Assembly: GCA_016718845.1 (NCBI GenBank) | Contig: JADKCK010000009.1 | Location: forward strand, 1 to 64,000 | DNA length: 64,000 bases | Direction: 5' to 3' | Source: Sphingobacteriales bacterium | GTDB lineage: Bacteria; Bacteroidota; Bacteroidia; Chitinophagales; UBA2359 | Shown here: piece after piece, positions 46,417 to 56,323 of the stretch | How the letters are laid out: every line of letters begins with the position of its first letter | Numbering within the stretch: position 1 is the first letter of the stretch | The notes under the pieces: model-generated | Seen by the model: the letters and a program-made list of their open reading frames with translations, nothing else | Told to the model about the DNA's origin: nothing | Database searches by the model: none | Made by a program: the position numbers and the translations under genes

Positions 46417-49400
46417 TTATTGTATTGTTAATTTTTTAGTAACTATACCTTTTGATGTTTGCAATGTTACAAAATAAACACCTTTGGGCAAGTTAGCCAA
46501 CGATATATCGGTTTGATATTGTTGACTAACATTGGCTTGTTGTTGCGATGTTATCAATTGTCCAACGGCATCAAACAGTTGCATATTTACGGTTTCGGTG
46601 CCTGTAAATTGGTAGCTTACTTTAACGCGGTCGGTGGCAGGGTTAGGTTGTAGTTGTACATTTGCGGCATCGGGCATTGGTGTGTTAATACCTGTTGCTA
46701 CTACCTGTATAACTTGCGTAGTAGTACGTGTGCAACCGCTGGCTGTTGTTACCTCAAGGGTTACGGTATAGGTGCCTTGTTGTGTATAAAAGGTTACCGG
46801 TGTTGGGTTGCCTTGGTTGCCGCTGCCGTTACCAAACGTCCATACCCACGATATAGCACCGGCGGTGTTGTCTACAAACTGGATAGGTGTACCTTGATTT
46901 ACAAACGGAGGACCAGCAGGGTTGCCATTATTATAGGCAAAATTAGCATACACTACATTGTTAATAGTTACAGGTATCGTGTCGGTTTGGCAGCCCAAGA
47001 AATTACAGGCTTGCAAAATAACCTGATAAGTACCACTTTGTGCATATTGGTGCGAGGGGTCTTGCTCGTTAGAGGTAGGCGAGCCATCGCCAAAGTTCCA
47101 TGTCCATTGGTCGGGGTAGTTATCCGATGCGTCGGCAAAGTCAATCTGTCCTAAACACTCCGATATAACTTCGTAGTCAAGGTCGGGGTTAGGCACATCG
47201 GTTATTTGTATGCAATCGTATTTTGCTTCAAAGCCATCGTTTATTACCGAGCCATCGCTGGTAAATTGTACGGTTAAGCTTGTACCTGTCGATTCGATAA
47301 TAGTTCCGGGGTCGGTGGTGTATTGACCAATTAGCGGGCTGCCAACAGTAGGTCCATCGTATACCGATACTCGGTCGCAGCAGGTTTCTACGGTAATAAA
47401 ATCAAAATCGAGGGTTACTTTGCTGGCACCCGGTGGAGCAATGGTAATGGTACTATTTTCGCCGTTGCCATATTGTCCTTCTCCGCCTGGGTCGCGTAAA
47501 ACACCATGGCAAGTAACCACTGTTTGTGCCGATTGGCTTGGCATGTTGGTGGTATCGCAATACACAAAGCCAAAATCAACGGTAATAAAGTCGGCAAGGG
47601 TAGTGGTATCGCAACCTAAGTTGTTACAAGCAATTAGCGTAACATCGTAAGTGCCTTCTGTTTCGTAAATGTAGTATGGGTTTTGCGATGCAGACACGGC
47701 TCCGTTACCAAAGTTCCAGCTCCACGAGGTAGGGTTATTGACCGATGCATCGTTAAATTGCACCGAGCCGTCGCAGCTAAGCGATACATTGGCATCGAAA
47801 GCAGCCTGTGGGAAAGCCTCTACCGTGAGGGTAACGGGTATGTTTAAAGTAGGATTAAGCGGGTCGTTGGTGTTAATAACTATAGTATAGGTATAAGTGC
47901 CCGCCAACATACCATTTGCATTAAAGCTAACGGTAATAGGTGCGGTACTACCAACGTTGGTGTTACCCTCGGCGGGTGCTGCACTTAACCAATAGGGTAG
48001 TGCATTTGTTGCCCACTGCAAACCATTGTTTATTAGGTCACCCAAGTTATCGTTTACGCCCAACGAAGAAAAATCGTTGCCCAAATACAATACACTACCA
48101 TCGCCAATGGTGCGATAAGCCATTGCCTGACCGCCAAACGGACCAGTTGCAATGGTTTGTATGTCTAGGTCGTTAAATTGCCATACGTAGGTAACGGCAG
48201 GTAACAAGGTTAAGCCTGTGCCAAAGTCGGGGTCGGTATAAGTAATTTCTTCGCCAATGCCGCCAAATAGGGTATAGTTAAAAAATCCGGTGAACATATT
48301 GGTTTGCGTTAAGCAATTGGCACAAGTAGTACCTGCAAATAAAATAGTTCCGCCATTGTTGGCGAATGCTTCCATTACATCGCCCATGTCGGCTAATACG
48401 CCTGGGGTAGTTAAAAACTGTTGTTGTGTAGGTACTAACAATACCGATTTACCTTCGAGTGCTGCCGCCAACGATGCTCCGTCGGTGCCGTCGTAGTTGG
48501 TTAGGTTAATATTGCCTTCGAAGTAAGCGTTAATGTTGTTGATAAAATTGATGTAGCTAAGGTCGGTTGGGGTTGTGCCATAGTTCATCACTAATGCCTC
48601 TGTGGTTCCGGCACCTTGTATTGACCATGCCATAGAGCCAGCTCCGCTATTAGATAGGTTTATTTGGGTATTGGCTTGGCTACCCGACAATAGTGTTTGT
48701 GTGATAGCCGTAGGTGTAGCGGCGGCGGCGGGTGCGCCTTGTCCGGTGGCAATTAGCGCAATAGTAGTTGGTGTTACGTTGTTGTTTATGGTAAGTGTAC
48801 CATTATAGCTTTGTATGGCAGTAGGTGTAAACGTAACCGTAACGGTGGTACTTTGCAAAGGTGGCACGGCAATGGTGCTGCCGCTAACCGTATAACCCGC
48901 ACTTGTGGTAATGCTACTAATAAACAAAGTGTCGGTACCGGGGTTATTGATGGTAAGTGTATAGCTTTCGGTATTGCCAATAATTACGCTACCAAAATCG
49001 AACGAGGTATCGCTTACTTGTATTTGTGGGATACCTACAACCGTAAGTACAACCGGTACGGTAATGCTTGGGTTAAGTGGTTCGTTGGTGGCAATTTCTA
49101 TTTGTGTATAATAGGTGCCGCCCAATAAATTGGTGGCATCAAGGTTTACATCAACAATTGTTTGACCCGGAAAACCTACCGTACCGCCTGTATTGTTAAG
49201 TGCAAGCCAATCTACCAAAGCAATATCGGCTTGCCATTTTATAGCATTACCCAAAATAGTTTCGGCATTGACATCGGGAAAAGTGTAGGCAAAACCTATA
49301 TAAACGGCTTTTCCGGCACCTACATTGCGATAAGCTGCAACAGCTCCGCCGCCACCAAAGGCGCTTACTTGTTCAATAACAACGGTTGCATCGGTGTTGT

Positions 49401-51894
49401 TAATGGTTACGGGTGTTGCTCCATTGGTGGTAAAGAAACCATCGGTTATGCCATCGGCTAAGGGGTGGTTTTCATCGTTAACACTAATAGCATCGCCCGA
49501 GTCAAAATTTTGTATGAGGCTAAACAAACCGCTGTTGTTAATTGCCACACCGCCATCAAAATTGGCTGCACCAAATATTACCATTCCACCAGCATTGGCA
49601 AATGCTTGTATTTCGTCGTCGAGGCTAGCAAAATTATCGGCAATAGCGACATCTTGAATTTGAGGCACTATAAACACCTTGTTTTGTGCCAATAAACCTG
49701 CTAAAATTGTTCCGTTGGTGGTGGTGGTGGTGGTAACAGTGGCATTGGGGTAGGCAGCAAGTACTGCGTTTTGTATGGTTGCAGCAGGTGTGCCAAATCC
49801 AGGAATACCATTGGTATAAATCAATACGGGCAACGAGCCAGAGAAAGGTTCGTTGTTGATGGTGTAAATTAATGGTCCTTGTCCGCTGTTGTTAATGGTT
49901 AAGGGTACAACCGTTGAGGTACCTGCGTTAATGGTAGCGGTTAATGGGTTAGGGGTAACGGTAGTAAGCGGCGAGCCTACGCCAATGCCCGTAATGGGTA
50001 TGGTAAATACCCCTACGTTGGTGGTAATGGTTAGTGTACCACTATAATTATCAATAGCAGGCGGTGCAAAATTAACAGTTACAATTTGCTCTACTCCACC
50101 GCCATACACCGAAAAAGTGCTTGGGTCTATGGTAAATGCGGGGTTGCTTGATGTGATACTTAACACTTCTAAAGCAGCCGTACCATTGTTGGTAATGACA
50201 ATGGGTAAGGTGCTTACATCGGTGGTCATGGTCATGTCAAAGCTAAGCGATGCTGGCGATATGCCAAAACTTGGTGTACCAGATATGTTAAAGTTGGCAG
50301 GCACTACAGTAACAGGTGTTTCGCTATCGTTTGAGGTGATGTTGATGTTGGTCAGATAATCATCACCATATACAGCCGTAGCATCAAACTGCACATCAAT
50401 GGTTGCACATTCGCCGGGTGCAAGTGTACCTTCGTTTTCTGATAAAAACAACCATTGCAAGTCGTTTATTTGGCTTGATGTAGCTACAGCATTAGATACC
50501 ACACGTTTGTTGTTGGCATTACTGTTTGTATAGTCGTGTCCAATCAAAATTACTTTACCTGCGCCTAGTTGTCGGTATCCTACTACATTATCGCCTTGAT
50601 GCTCGATAACCGACACAAAATCGGGGTTGGTAATATCGTAGGTGTAGGTAACAACTTGTGCCAGATAGGGTGCAACAACGCCTTCCAAAAGTGGGTCGGT
50701 TGGTGCTATAATATCTAGTTCGCCTTGCACAAACTCTACATAACTACCCTCTAACAAACCGGTGTTAAACACACACGAGCCTGTGTTGCCTGCTTTGTTT
50801 GTACCTATTAGTATAATAGTACCTCCGTTTTGGGCAAAGTTTTGCAATATCGGGGCAAAGGCAGTCATGGCAGCTTCGTTACAGTCTTCTTGTTCGGGTA
50901 TTAACAAAATGTCTTTACCTTCAAGGGCGGCAGCTAATTCAACGGGGTCGTAGGTAGTAATATCTGTTCGTACATAATCCGTAAAATAGCTATTTATAGC
51001 GGCAATGGTTCGGGTATACTCACCTGTTGGGCTAGAGTCTGCACCATTTATTAAACCAAGCATATTTAAGCCTTTTTCGCTAATAAGTGGTTGGTCGATA
51101 CTAAAAATCATATCGCCAGTACCTGTGTTACAAATAGTTAGTTGCTCGATAAATGGCTCGGTGCCATAGGGAGCTGCTTCGGTAAACGAGCCAGGCGATA
51201 CGGTTATTTGAGGTGGTTGTTGTACCGTAATGGTTTGTGTGCTAGATGCAGGCGTGCCTGTGCAACCCAAAGCGGTAAAGGTAATGGTGTAGGTGCCTGC
51301 TTGTGCGTAGCTATGTACTGGGTTAAGGTCGGTGGTATTGGCTGCCGTGCCATCGCCAAAATCCCACGACCAAGTGGCGGCACCGCTGTCTTCGCTTAAA
51401 AACGTAACGGGTATGTTAGCTGGCGGGTTAAGGTCGCTGGGTGTAAAATCGGCATTAGGTGTGCTTGCCAAGCCTTGCCATGTCATGGTAAAACCATCGT
51501 TAATTACCGAGCCATCAGAGCTCATACGAACGGTTACAGGACCTTCGGTTTCAATTACTCCACCTGCGGGCAATTCGGCTAAGGTGTTAAATGATAAGAT
51601 AAGTGCGGCATCGTTAACGGCTAAACCGTTGTAAAGATAAATGCGGTCGCAGCACGTTTCGAAGGCTACTTGTGTAAAGGTAAGTAGCAATCCGCAAGGC
51701 ACGTCAATACTAATATAGCCATCAACGCTATTAGTATACTGACCGTCGCCTGCATGGTCTTGTAAGGTACCCGATAGGGCTGTTTGCGTAGTACCTGCTC
51801 CACTTGTTGGCAAGGTAACGACTTGTGCCGATAGATTAAGTGTACAAGCACACAAAATGATAAAGGCAATAAGGGAGTGAAGATTTTTTCTCAT
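46417..51894 (-). CDS. 1825-residue T9SS-secreted multidomain surface protein
   Basis: Signal peptide LHSLIAFIILCACTLNLSAQ at the start and a type A T9SS sorting domain at the end (VQLQPNPATDRVKVSY, LANLPKGVYFVTLQTS, GIVTKKLTI). Between lie two CUB-like domains (ETCCDRIYLYNG near residue 70; ETCCDRVSVYDGPTV near 1530), at least four PKD domains (SWDFGDGTAANTTDLNP, SWNFGNGAVSAS, TWNFGDGSPTSNEQDPSHQY, WTFGNGSGNQGNP), three copies of a roughly 200-residue alpha/beta module (ALEGKDILLIPEQED, NGGTIILIG, then VIEHQGDNVVGYRQLGAGKV) and ASH/choice-of-anchor-D repeats between them. It is exported through the T9SS and probably attached to the cell surface as an adhesin or protein-binding factor. No protease or glycosidase active site is visible. 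Single gene, no operon. Confidence 0.92.
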   Translation of the reverse strand: MRKNLHSLIAFIILCACTLNLSAQVVTLPTSGAGTTQTALSGTLQDHAGDGQYTNSVDGYISIDVPCGLLLTFTQVAFETCCDRIYLYNGLAVNDAALILSFNTLAELPAGGVIETEGPVTVRMSSDGSVINDGFTMTWQGLASTPNADFTPSDLNPPANIPVTFLSEDSGAATWSWDFGDGTAANTTDLNPVHSYAQAGTYTITFTALGCTGTPASSTQTITVQQPPQITVSPGSFTEAAPYGTEPFIEQLTICNTGTGDMIFSIDQPLISEKGLNMLGLINGADSSPTGEYTRTIAAINSYFTDYVRTDITTYDPVELAAALEGKDILLIPEQEDCNEAAMTAFAPILQNFAQNGGTIILIGTNKAGNTGSCVFNTGLLEGSYVEFVQGELDIIAPTDPLLEGVVAPYLAQVVTYTYDITNPDFVSVIEHQGDNVVGYRQLGAGKVILIGHDYTNSNANNKRVVSNAVATSSQINDLQWLFLSENEGTLAPGECATIDVQFDATAVYGDDYLTNINITSNDSETPVTVVPANFNISGTPSFGISPASLSFDMTMTTDVSTLPIVITNNGTAALEVLSITSSNPAFTIDPSTFSVYGGGVEQIVTVNFAPPAIDNYSGTLTITTNVGVFTIPITGIGVGSPLTTVTPNPLTATINAGTSTVVPLTINNSGQGPLIYTINNEPFSGSLPVLIYTNGIPGFGTPAATIQNAVLAAYPNATVTTTTTTNGTILAGLLAQNKVFIVPQIQDVAIADNFASLDDEIQAFANAGGMVIFGAANFDGGVAINNSGLFSLIQNFDSGDAISVNDENHPLADGITDGFFTTNGATPVTINNTDATVVIEQVSAFGGGGAVAAYRNVGAGKAVYIGFAYTFPDVNAETILGNAIKWQADIALVDWLALNNTGGTVGFPGQTIVDVNLDATNLLGGTYYTQIEIATNEPLNPSITVPVVLTVVGIPQIQVSDTSFDFGSVIIGNTESYTLTINNPGTDTLFISSITTSAGYTVSGSTIAVPPLQSTTVTVTFTPTAIQSYNGTLTINNNVTPTTIALIATGQGAPAAAATPTAITQTLLSGSQANTQINLSNSGAGSMAWSIQGAGTTEALVMNYGTTPTDLSYINFINNINAYFEGNINLTNYDGTDGASLAAALEGKSVLLVPTQQQFLTTPGVLADMGDVMEAFANNGGTILFAGTTCANCLTQTNMFTGFFNYTLFGGIGEEITYTDPDFGTGLTLLPAVTYVWQFNDLDIQTIATGPFGGQAMAYRTIGDGSVLYLGNDFSSLGVNDNLGDLINNGLQWATNALPYWLSAAPAEGNTNVGSTAPITVSFNANGMLAGTYTYTIVINTNDPLNPTLNIPVTLTVEAFPQAAFDANVSLSCDGSVQFNDASVNNPTSWSWNFGNGAVSASQNPYYIYETEGTYDVTLIACNNLGCDTTTLADFITVDFGFVYCDTTNMPSQSAQTVVTCHGVLRDPGGEGQYGNGENSTITIAPPGASKVTLDFDFITVETCCDRVSVYDGPTVGSPLIGQYTTDPGTIIESTGTSLTVQFTSDGSVINDGFEAKYDCIQITDVPNPDLDYEVISECLGQIDFADASDNYPDQWTWNFGDGSPTSNEQDPSHQYAQSGTYQVILQACNFLGCQTDTIPVTINNVVYANFAYNNGNPAGPPFVNQGTPIQFVDNTAGAISWVWTFGNGSGNQGNPTPVTFYTQQGTYTVTLEVTTASGCTRTTTQVIQVVATGINTPMPDAANVQLQPNPATDRVKVSYQFTGTETVNMQLFDAVGQLITSQQQANVSQQYQTDISLANLPKGVYFVTLQTSKGIVTKKLTIQ

Positions 51895-52091
51895 CGATTG
51901 TTGATTTTTTATAGGGTTGTCAAAAAATTAGAGTAAAGGTAGTAAAACAACGGCAATTTGGCGCACTAAAGTCTAAGAAATGTAATTTTTTTTGAAAAAA
52001 AATACTGAAATGCTGTTGTAGACGTTAAAAAATGGTTTAATATGCCACTTAAGACGAAATAAATGGGCTTAAGGTTGCTTATGGTAGCAAT

Positions 52092-52126
52092 TAAAAAAGC
52101 CCAAACATATAGCTTAGGCTTTTTTT
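52092..52126 (-). terminator. Terminator of the L,D-transpeptidase gene
   Basis: AAAAAAGCC pairs with GGCTTTTTT, followed on the minus strand by T/A-rich sequence, 9 bp past the stop at 52135. Confidence 0.75.
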
Positions 52127-52134
52127 GCTTGTTA

Positions 52135-53544
52135 TTATAATTGTTTCATTTGTCGGCTATCGTGTCCGTACACATCGCGGCGAGTTTGTAGGTTGCCACC
52201 TTTGTCTACATAAGTTGTAAAATATACAAAGTTTACGCGCACAGGTTTGGGTATGCCTGTGGGTTGTTGTTTGCCGCTGTTCATTGCCGACCTAATGTTG
52301 CCGTCTGTCCATTTGCTGCCTTTTAGCACTTGTGCTGCCAAACCTGCGGGGTTGCCTACACGCACACAGCCATGACTTTGGGCGCGGTTGGTGTGGCTAA
52401 ACACCTCTTTACTGGGCGAGTCGTGGAGATAAACGCCATAGTTGTTATCAAAAGCAAATTTAACTAAACCCATGCTGTTGGTTGATTTTGGGCGTTGGCG
52501 CATTTTTATTCGGCTTCGGGCGGTGTTTTCCCAATCTATATCGCGTGGGTCAACCTTTTTGCCATCTAACCATACATCTACATCGGCAACAATCAATACA
52601 GCCGGATTTTTTAGTATGTATTCAATTTCTTCGTAGGCAATATGGGTGGGCACATTCCAAACGGGGCTAAATATAACGCTATTCATTTTTTTGTTGACTA
52701 CTACGGGGGTTGCATTTTTGGGTTCGCCCACTACAATGTTCATGGTGGCGGTAGTGTCTTTACCCTCTACAAATTGGAGCATAAACTCGGGTATATTTAC
52801 CCACACATATCGGCTACCCAAGGAGTCGGAGCTGGGCATTAGTCGGTATCTGTCCATGTTTAGGGCAATGCGTTTTTTTAGGTCGGCATTGGTTTCGGTT
52901 GCCAATTGCTTGCGCAGTAGTTTGTATTGCGAGTAATTAGGCTCTATTTGGTTGAATAATTCGGTTATTTTGCCATCGGCAATTGCTTTGGGCAGGTCGT
53001 TGATAAGGTCGCGGTTTCGCGGTGGCACATCCCACAAGCCGCCGCCGCTAATGCGTCCGCGCAGCATATCGTAGGCATACGCCAATGCCGATGCGCTTAA
53101 TAGGTGGTCAAAAGCGGGTAGTTGTTCAAGGCGGTTGTATGGTTCGGGGCTGTTTGAGGGGTATAAGGCGGCATATTGTTTTTCGATGTTTGCCAAGCCA
53201 TAATCGGCGGGGTTTAAGCCATTGGCAGCGGCAGTGCGTAGTTGTTTTAGGTATTGTTCTATGGCAGGTTTAGCATCGCGGGATTTAGCATCTTGCCATA
53301 ATAAAGCTTTTTTATTGTACAAATTTTTAAGGGCTGTTTGCACATTGGCGGCGTTTTTGCCATTTACAAAAGTACCGATGGTATCTTTTTCGGCTATTTG
53401 TGCCATTGTTGTTTGCACATATTGTTGGGTGTATTGTTGGGCGGTGCTTGCGTTGTAACTGGCTCCTTCGTTGTTTTGGCAAGCCATTTGGCAACCAATT
53501 ACTAACAAAGCAAGGGTGTAGGGTATATGGTACAATTTGGTCAT
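52135..53544 (-). CDS. L,D-transpeptidase, YcbB-like lipoprotein
   Basis: A 469-residue protein with a lipoprotein-like signal (YTLALLVIGCQMACQNNEG). It has an N-terminal scaffold domain (about 60-260) and a YkuD catalytic domain (260-430) with GVYLHDSPSKEVF and the active site SHGCVRVGNP, cysteine at about residue 391. The layout with a large N-terminal region matches the LdtD/YcbB group, which make 3-3 crosslinks in peptidoglycan and can protect from beta-lactams. A peptidoglycan-binding helix bundle, as in E. coli LdtD, is less obvious here. A -7 box TACCTTTG lies 21 bp upstream; monocistronic. Confidence 0.9.
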   Translation of the reverse strand: MTKLYHIPYTLALLVIGCQMACQNNEGASYNASTAQQYTQQYVQTTMAQIAEKDTIGTFVNGKNAANVQTALKNLYNKKALLWQDAKSRDAKPAIEQYLKQLRTAAANGLNPADYGLANIEKQYAALYPSNSPEPYNRLEQLPAFDHLLSASALAYAYDMLRGRISGGGLWDVPPRNRDLINDLPKAIADGKITELFNQIEPNYSQYKLLRKQLATETNADLKKRIALNMDRYRLMPSSDSLGSRYVWVNIPEFMLQFVEGKDTTATMNIVVGEPKNATPVVVNKKMNSVIFSPVWNVPTHIAYEEIEYILKNPAVLIVADVDVWLDGKKVDPRDIDWENTARSRIKMRQRPKSTNSMGLVKFAFDNNYGVYLHDSPSKEVFSHTNRAQSHGCVRVGNPAGLAAQVLKGSKWTDGNIRSAMNSGKQQPTGIPKPVRVNFVYFTTYVDKGGNLQTRRDVYGHDSRQMKQL

Positions 53545-53564
53545 ATTGTGTATAATTTTGGGCG

Positions 53565-53572
53565 CAAAGGTA
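53565..53572 (-). promoter_or_regulatory. Bacteroidota -7 box TACCTTTG
   Basis: Minus-strand TACCTTTG just upstream of the L,D-transpeptidase ATG at 53544, giving a very short leader. Confidence 0.65.
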
Positions 53573-53749
53573 CAACTTTTTTGATAGAAAATTTAGTGCA
53601 ATTATGAATTGCGAATTTAAATTACAAGCGGGCGTATTATTATCTGATTAGGAATGAGTAACTCATATTACGCAGGGGTGTCAGATAATTAAGTGGTATG
53701 GGGCTTTGAAGATAATTTGTGGTTACTTTGCTACTACTTTCGGCTGGTT

Positions 53750-54055
53750 AAAAGTTTGTTACTTTTTTCTTGACAAAAAAAGTAAACAAAAAGTCAAGGC
53801 TGTATAGGATAAATGTGCAACATTCCGCTAAAGATATAAACTTGCACGCCAAACAGCTTGTTTATCGGTTTTATTGCTGGGTTCGGTGTGGCGTGCTTCA
53901 AACAGTATATCTTTCTTAACGCTACATTTATGCCCCAATAAATTTCTTAACGCCAATTCCTATAATGCCGGTTCCAAAGAAACAAAATAGGAAACCGTGC
54001 ATAAAAATGCAAAATACCTTATTATTGGAATAGGTTGCGTAATATGAGTGAGTAA
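53750..54055 (-). repeat. Dispersed ~320-bp repeat, copy B (inverted to copy A)
   Basis: The minus strand carries the same ordered blocks as 15490-15812: TTACGCAACC, TTGCATTTTTAT, ACCGGCATTATAGGAATTGG plus CGTTAAGAAAT, GCCACACCGAAC, TTGGCGTG and CCTTGACTTTTT ending in the GTAAC palindrome. Confidence 0.8.
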
Positions 54056-54185
54056 AAGATAAGTTGAACAAATGGAGCGTTTTGCTTTGTGTTAGCATTA
54101 TCTGCGTTTTATGTGCAAAACAAACCATTTAAGCTTTACACGTTCCTCAACACGTGTAAGTGCTATTCACCACTCGTTCTGCATG

Positions 54186-54300
54186 TATATTTGTGATCAA
54201 TTTGTTTTGCCGAAGCTGCAAGTTAGGCTAAAAAAAAATGCCCTACCATGATTGGTAGGGCATTTTTTTGTTGGATATTTAGAATGGGGGGAATGGGTTG
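54186..54300 (+). repeat. Island-flanking terminator repeat, copy 1
   Basis: GATCAATTTGTTTTGCCGAA, GCTGCAAGTTAGGCTAAAAA, hairpin ATGCCCTACCA/TGGTAGGGCAT, then TTTTTTTGTTGGATATTTAG and a G-rich stretch. Copies at 62485-62600 and 63675-63800 are in the same orientation. The hairpin is a strong terminator. Confidence 0.88.
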
Positions 54301-54406
54301 GGGGGCTTTGTGTTCGGGTGGAATTAGAAGTACAAAAGTTCAATCAAAGAACTTTCGTTGAACATTGCAGTTTCGCCACCCTATTGTCAAACGCCTATTA
54401 GCTACT
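54296..54406 (-). repeat. attC-like site 0 (end of array)
   Basis: Minus strand opens with GTAGCTAATAGGCG and contains the GTCAAACGCC/GGGCTTTGTG type outer arms of the family (plus strand GGGCTTTGTGTTCGGGTGG ... CCACCCTATTGTCAAACGCC). Its first word complements ATTAGCTAC, close to GTTAGCTGC that begins the cassette at 55113. Confidence 0.68.
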
Positions 54407-55083
54407 GTATATTATTGTCCAATAAGGTTCAAATTTAAGGTCTTCAAATTTAGTATCGTGTATGTTTAATGTTTCGGCTCTGTAAATACCAAATGGTGTT
54501 GTGTCTTGTATTGAATTGATAAAACTCCATTGAGCATTTTTTTCTGGATCAGAACGTTGCCCCAACGCCTATATTTATAAACGGTTTTCTTAGCGTTTAG
54601 CATTTTCGATAATTCAGTTATGTCTTCTGTTCCTTTGTAATTGAGTTCTTCGGCAAATGCTATGACCATTAAAAAATCAAATTTTATTTTGTCTTTTTGG
54701 GGATGATATTGTTCATTCGAAATACTAAAATAGATGTCGGGTGCAGAGTTAATTTTTTCACAAACTGTCCGCATAGGTGTCCAACAGTCCAAAAAATGAA
54801 ATTTTCTCTTTGTTTCATCGTCAGCAAAAGTCCATTTTTCAAACGATTTCTCATTCCAACGAAGTTTTCCAAATTTTATTTCGTCAGAATATTCTGAATT
54901 GGGTCGTGGTGCATATGCAAGAACACCTAAACCTGTTTTATCATAATAGGTTGAATGCTTTATAATGCTATCAAAAAGTGGTTGAATATTTTTTGTCCAT
55001 TGTTTTTTTGTCCACGGCTCTTCGCCTTTTGTTGTGTCGGCAAAAAGCAAATAAAAATGATATTTTCTACTGTCAAAACTCAT
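54398..55083 (-). CDS. Cassette gene: hypothetical protein, one frameshift near 54557
   Basis: The intact frame runs 55083-54466 (205 residues) but its last 20 or so residues look unnatural. From about 54557 another frame gives a better continuation (RSDPEKNAQWSFINSIQDTT, then FGIYRAETLNIHDTKFEDLK) that stops with TAA at 54398, inside the closing attC-like site. A missing G in the run TGGGGC would join the two, giving about 228 residues. The protein is soluble and charged (MSFDSRKYHFYLLFADTT, KFHFLDCWTPMRTVCEKIN, KFDFLMVIAFAEELNYKG) and I do not recognise it. It is the last module of the array, and carries no promoter of its own that I can see. Confidence 0.65.
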
Positions 55084-55104
55084 AATGTGTCGGGTTGTTA
55101 TATG

Positions 55105-55240
55105 GCAGCTAACGTTTTGCGGCTTGGCATTCGGGCGGGCTTTTCACCACAAATGTGTAGTTTAGCAAAAATGTTTATTAAAATTACGAATGTTCAATTA
55201 ACCACTGAACCCACTTTTTCGCAAAACTCCTGTTAGTGGT
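55105..55240 (-). repeat. attC-like site 1
   Basis: Plus strand: GCAGCTAACGTTTTGCGGCT TGGC ... TTTTTCGCAAAACTCC TGTTAGTGGT. The outer arms GTTTTGCG and CGCAAAAC pair over a roughly 120-bp middle. It sits between the VOC cassette gene and the 205-codon gene. Confidence 0.8.
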
Positions 55241-55257
55241 TCGTTGTTTTTCATTTT

Positions 55258-55674
55258 CTATTGATTTCCCGTCATTTCTTTAAACTTATCCAAGTCCAAG
55301 CATATTATTCCCCAATTATGTCCATCTAAATCCTCAATATTTCTTACTTGCATAAAACCTTCATCGTACATTGGCGTTGGTTCTGTCCCTCCTGCTTGCA
55401 ATCCGTTTTCTATAATTTCATTAACTCTATCAAGGCTTTCCACAGGCAGTGTAAAAGTTGCAATTGAATATTTTTTTGTATCAGGAATGTTTTTTTTATT
55501 CCCCGATTTATACATTTCGTATGTCTGTAACATTAGATAGACTTGTTCACTCCAAACCATACATTTCTGGTCGTCAAAAGTAAATAGCGGATTGTTTGTA
55601 AATCCTAATTGTGTGTAAAAGTTCATAGATGCTTCTACATTTTTCACTGGTAAGTTGATAAATATTTGTTTCAT
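55258..55674 (-). CDS. Cassette gene: VOC family protein (glyoxalase/bleomycin-resistance fold)
   Basis: A 138-residue protein with two beta-alpha-beta-beta-beta units: INLPVKNVEASMNFYTQLGF at the start, NPLFTFDDQKCMVWSEQVYL, and the second unit from FTLPVESLDRVNEII to FMQVRNIEDLDGHNWGIICL. The final D-x-x-GH-N-W-G is usual in the subgroup annotated as extradiol-dioxygenase-like or lactoylglutathione-lyase-like proteins. No catalytic metal set can be confirmed, and the substrate is unknown. VOC genes are frequent integron cargo. The stop lies 18 bp before attC-like site 1 and the start about 25 bp after site 2. Confidence 0.9.
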   Translation of the reverse strand: MKQIFINLPVKNVEASMNFYTQLGFTNNPLFTFDDQKCMVWSEQVYLMLQTYEMYKSGNKKNIPDTKKYSIATFTLPVESLDRVNEIIENGLQAGGTEPTPMYDEGFMQVRNIEDLDGHNWGIICLDLDKFKEMTGNQ

Positions 55675-55701
55675 TGTCTATTCAGCTACTTAATTAAAAT
55701 T

Positions 55702-55767
55702 GCTATCCAACTTTTATTTTGTTTAATTTTTTAGGGTGTCGCTCTACAATAACTGCTGTTAGCGGTT
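55702..55767 (-). repeat. attC-like site 2 (short, weak)
   Basis: Plus strand TGCTATCCAACTTTTATTTT ... CAATAACTGCTGTTAGCGGT. GTTGGAT on the minus strand fits GTTRRRY. It is shorter than the other sites and lacks their conserved interior, so it could be an independent lineage or a decayed site. Confidence 0.5.
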
Positions 55768-55781
55768 CGTTGTTCTTTCTA

Positions 55782-56270
55782 TTATTCTGAGATTTTATAA
55801 ATATATTCTTCGATTTCTGCTTGTCGTGCATTTGCGAAACCTTTATCTGCACCAATTTTTACAAAACCACATTTTTCTAAAACTTTTTGTGAACCAAAAT
55901 TGTCAAATGCTACTCGTCCCAAAATTGGTCTGTAGGTTTCAATTGCAAGAAATTCTTTTAGTGCTTTTGTTGCAATACCTTGTCCCCAAAACTTTCTATC
56001 TATCCAATAAGTAATTTCTGTATCACCTTCTATTACGAACTTAGCAATACTTTCTACAATAACATTGTCAAGAATGATTGTTTGGTTATTAACTGTTGGG
56101 TTGTTTAACAATTTTGTGTATTTATTTAAATAGGCAAATTTGTCTGTCGGGTCTTTTGGCATAAATGCAGCTATATATCTACCTTGCTTGTCAAGTTGAA
56201 ATTGAAACAAAAAGTCTAAGTCTAAAATTTCTGTTGGTCTAAGTTTTATATCAAGTTTATTGTTTGTCAT
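55782..56270 (-). CDS. Cassette gene: GNAT acetyltransferase, RimJ/RimL-like
   Basis: A 162-residue acetyltransferase of the ribosomal-protein/antibiotic type: LRPTEILDLDFLFQFQLDKQ at the start, ITYWIDRKFWGQGIATKALK (the acetyl-CoA motif A, with Q/R-x-x-G-x-G/A) and GRVAFDNFGSQKVLEKCGFV (motif B). The substrate is unknown; related cassette enzymes modify drugs, proteins or small amines. The gene occupies one module between attC-like sites 3 and 2. Confidence 0.9.
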   Translation of the reverse strand: MTNNKLDIKLRPTEILDLDFLFQFQLDKQGRYIAAFMPKDPTDKFAYLNKYTKLLNNPTVNNQTIILDNVIVESIAKFVIEGDTEITYWIDRKFWGQGIATKALKEFLAIETYRPILGRVAFDNFGSQKVLEKCGFVKIGADKGFANARQAEIEEYIYKISE

Positions 56271-56323
56271 TTTTGTCTTGTTTATGCTTAAATTTATTTT
56301 GGCATTCGGGTTGCTTTACAATG

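Noticed and set aside
53928..54128. 66-codon ORF containing GTGIIGIGVKK
   Set aside because: It lies within the ~320-bp dispersed repeat; the same words at 15.6 kb are not part of an open gene of the same length.
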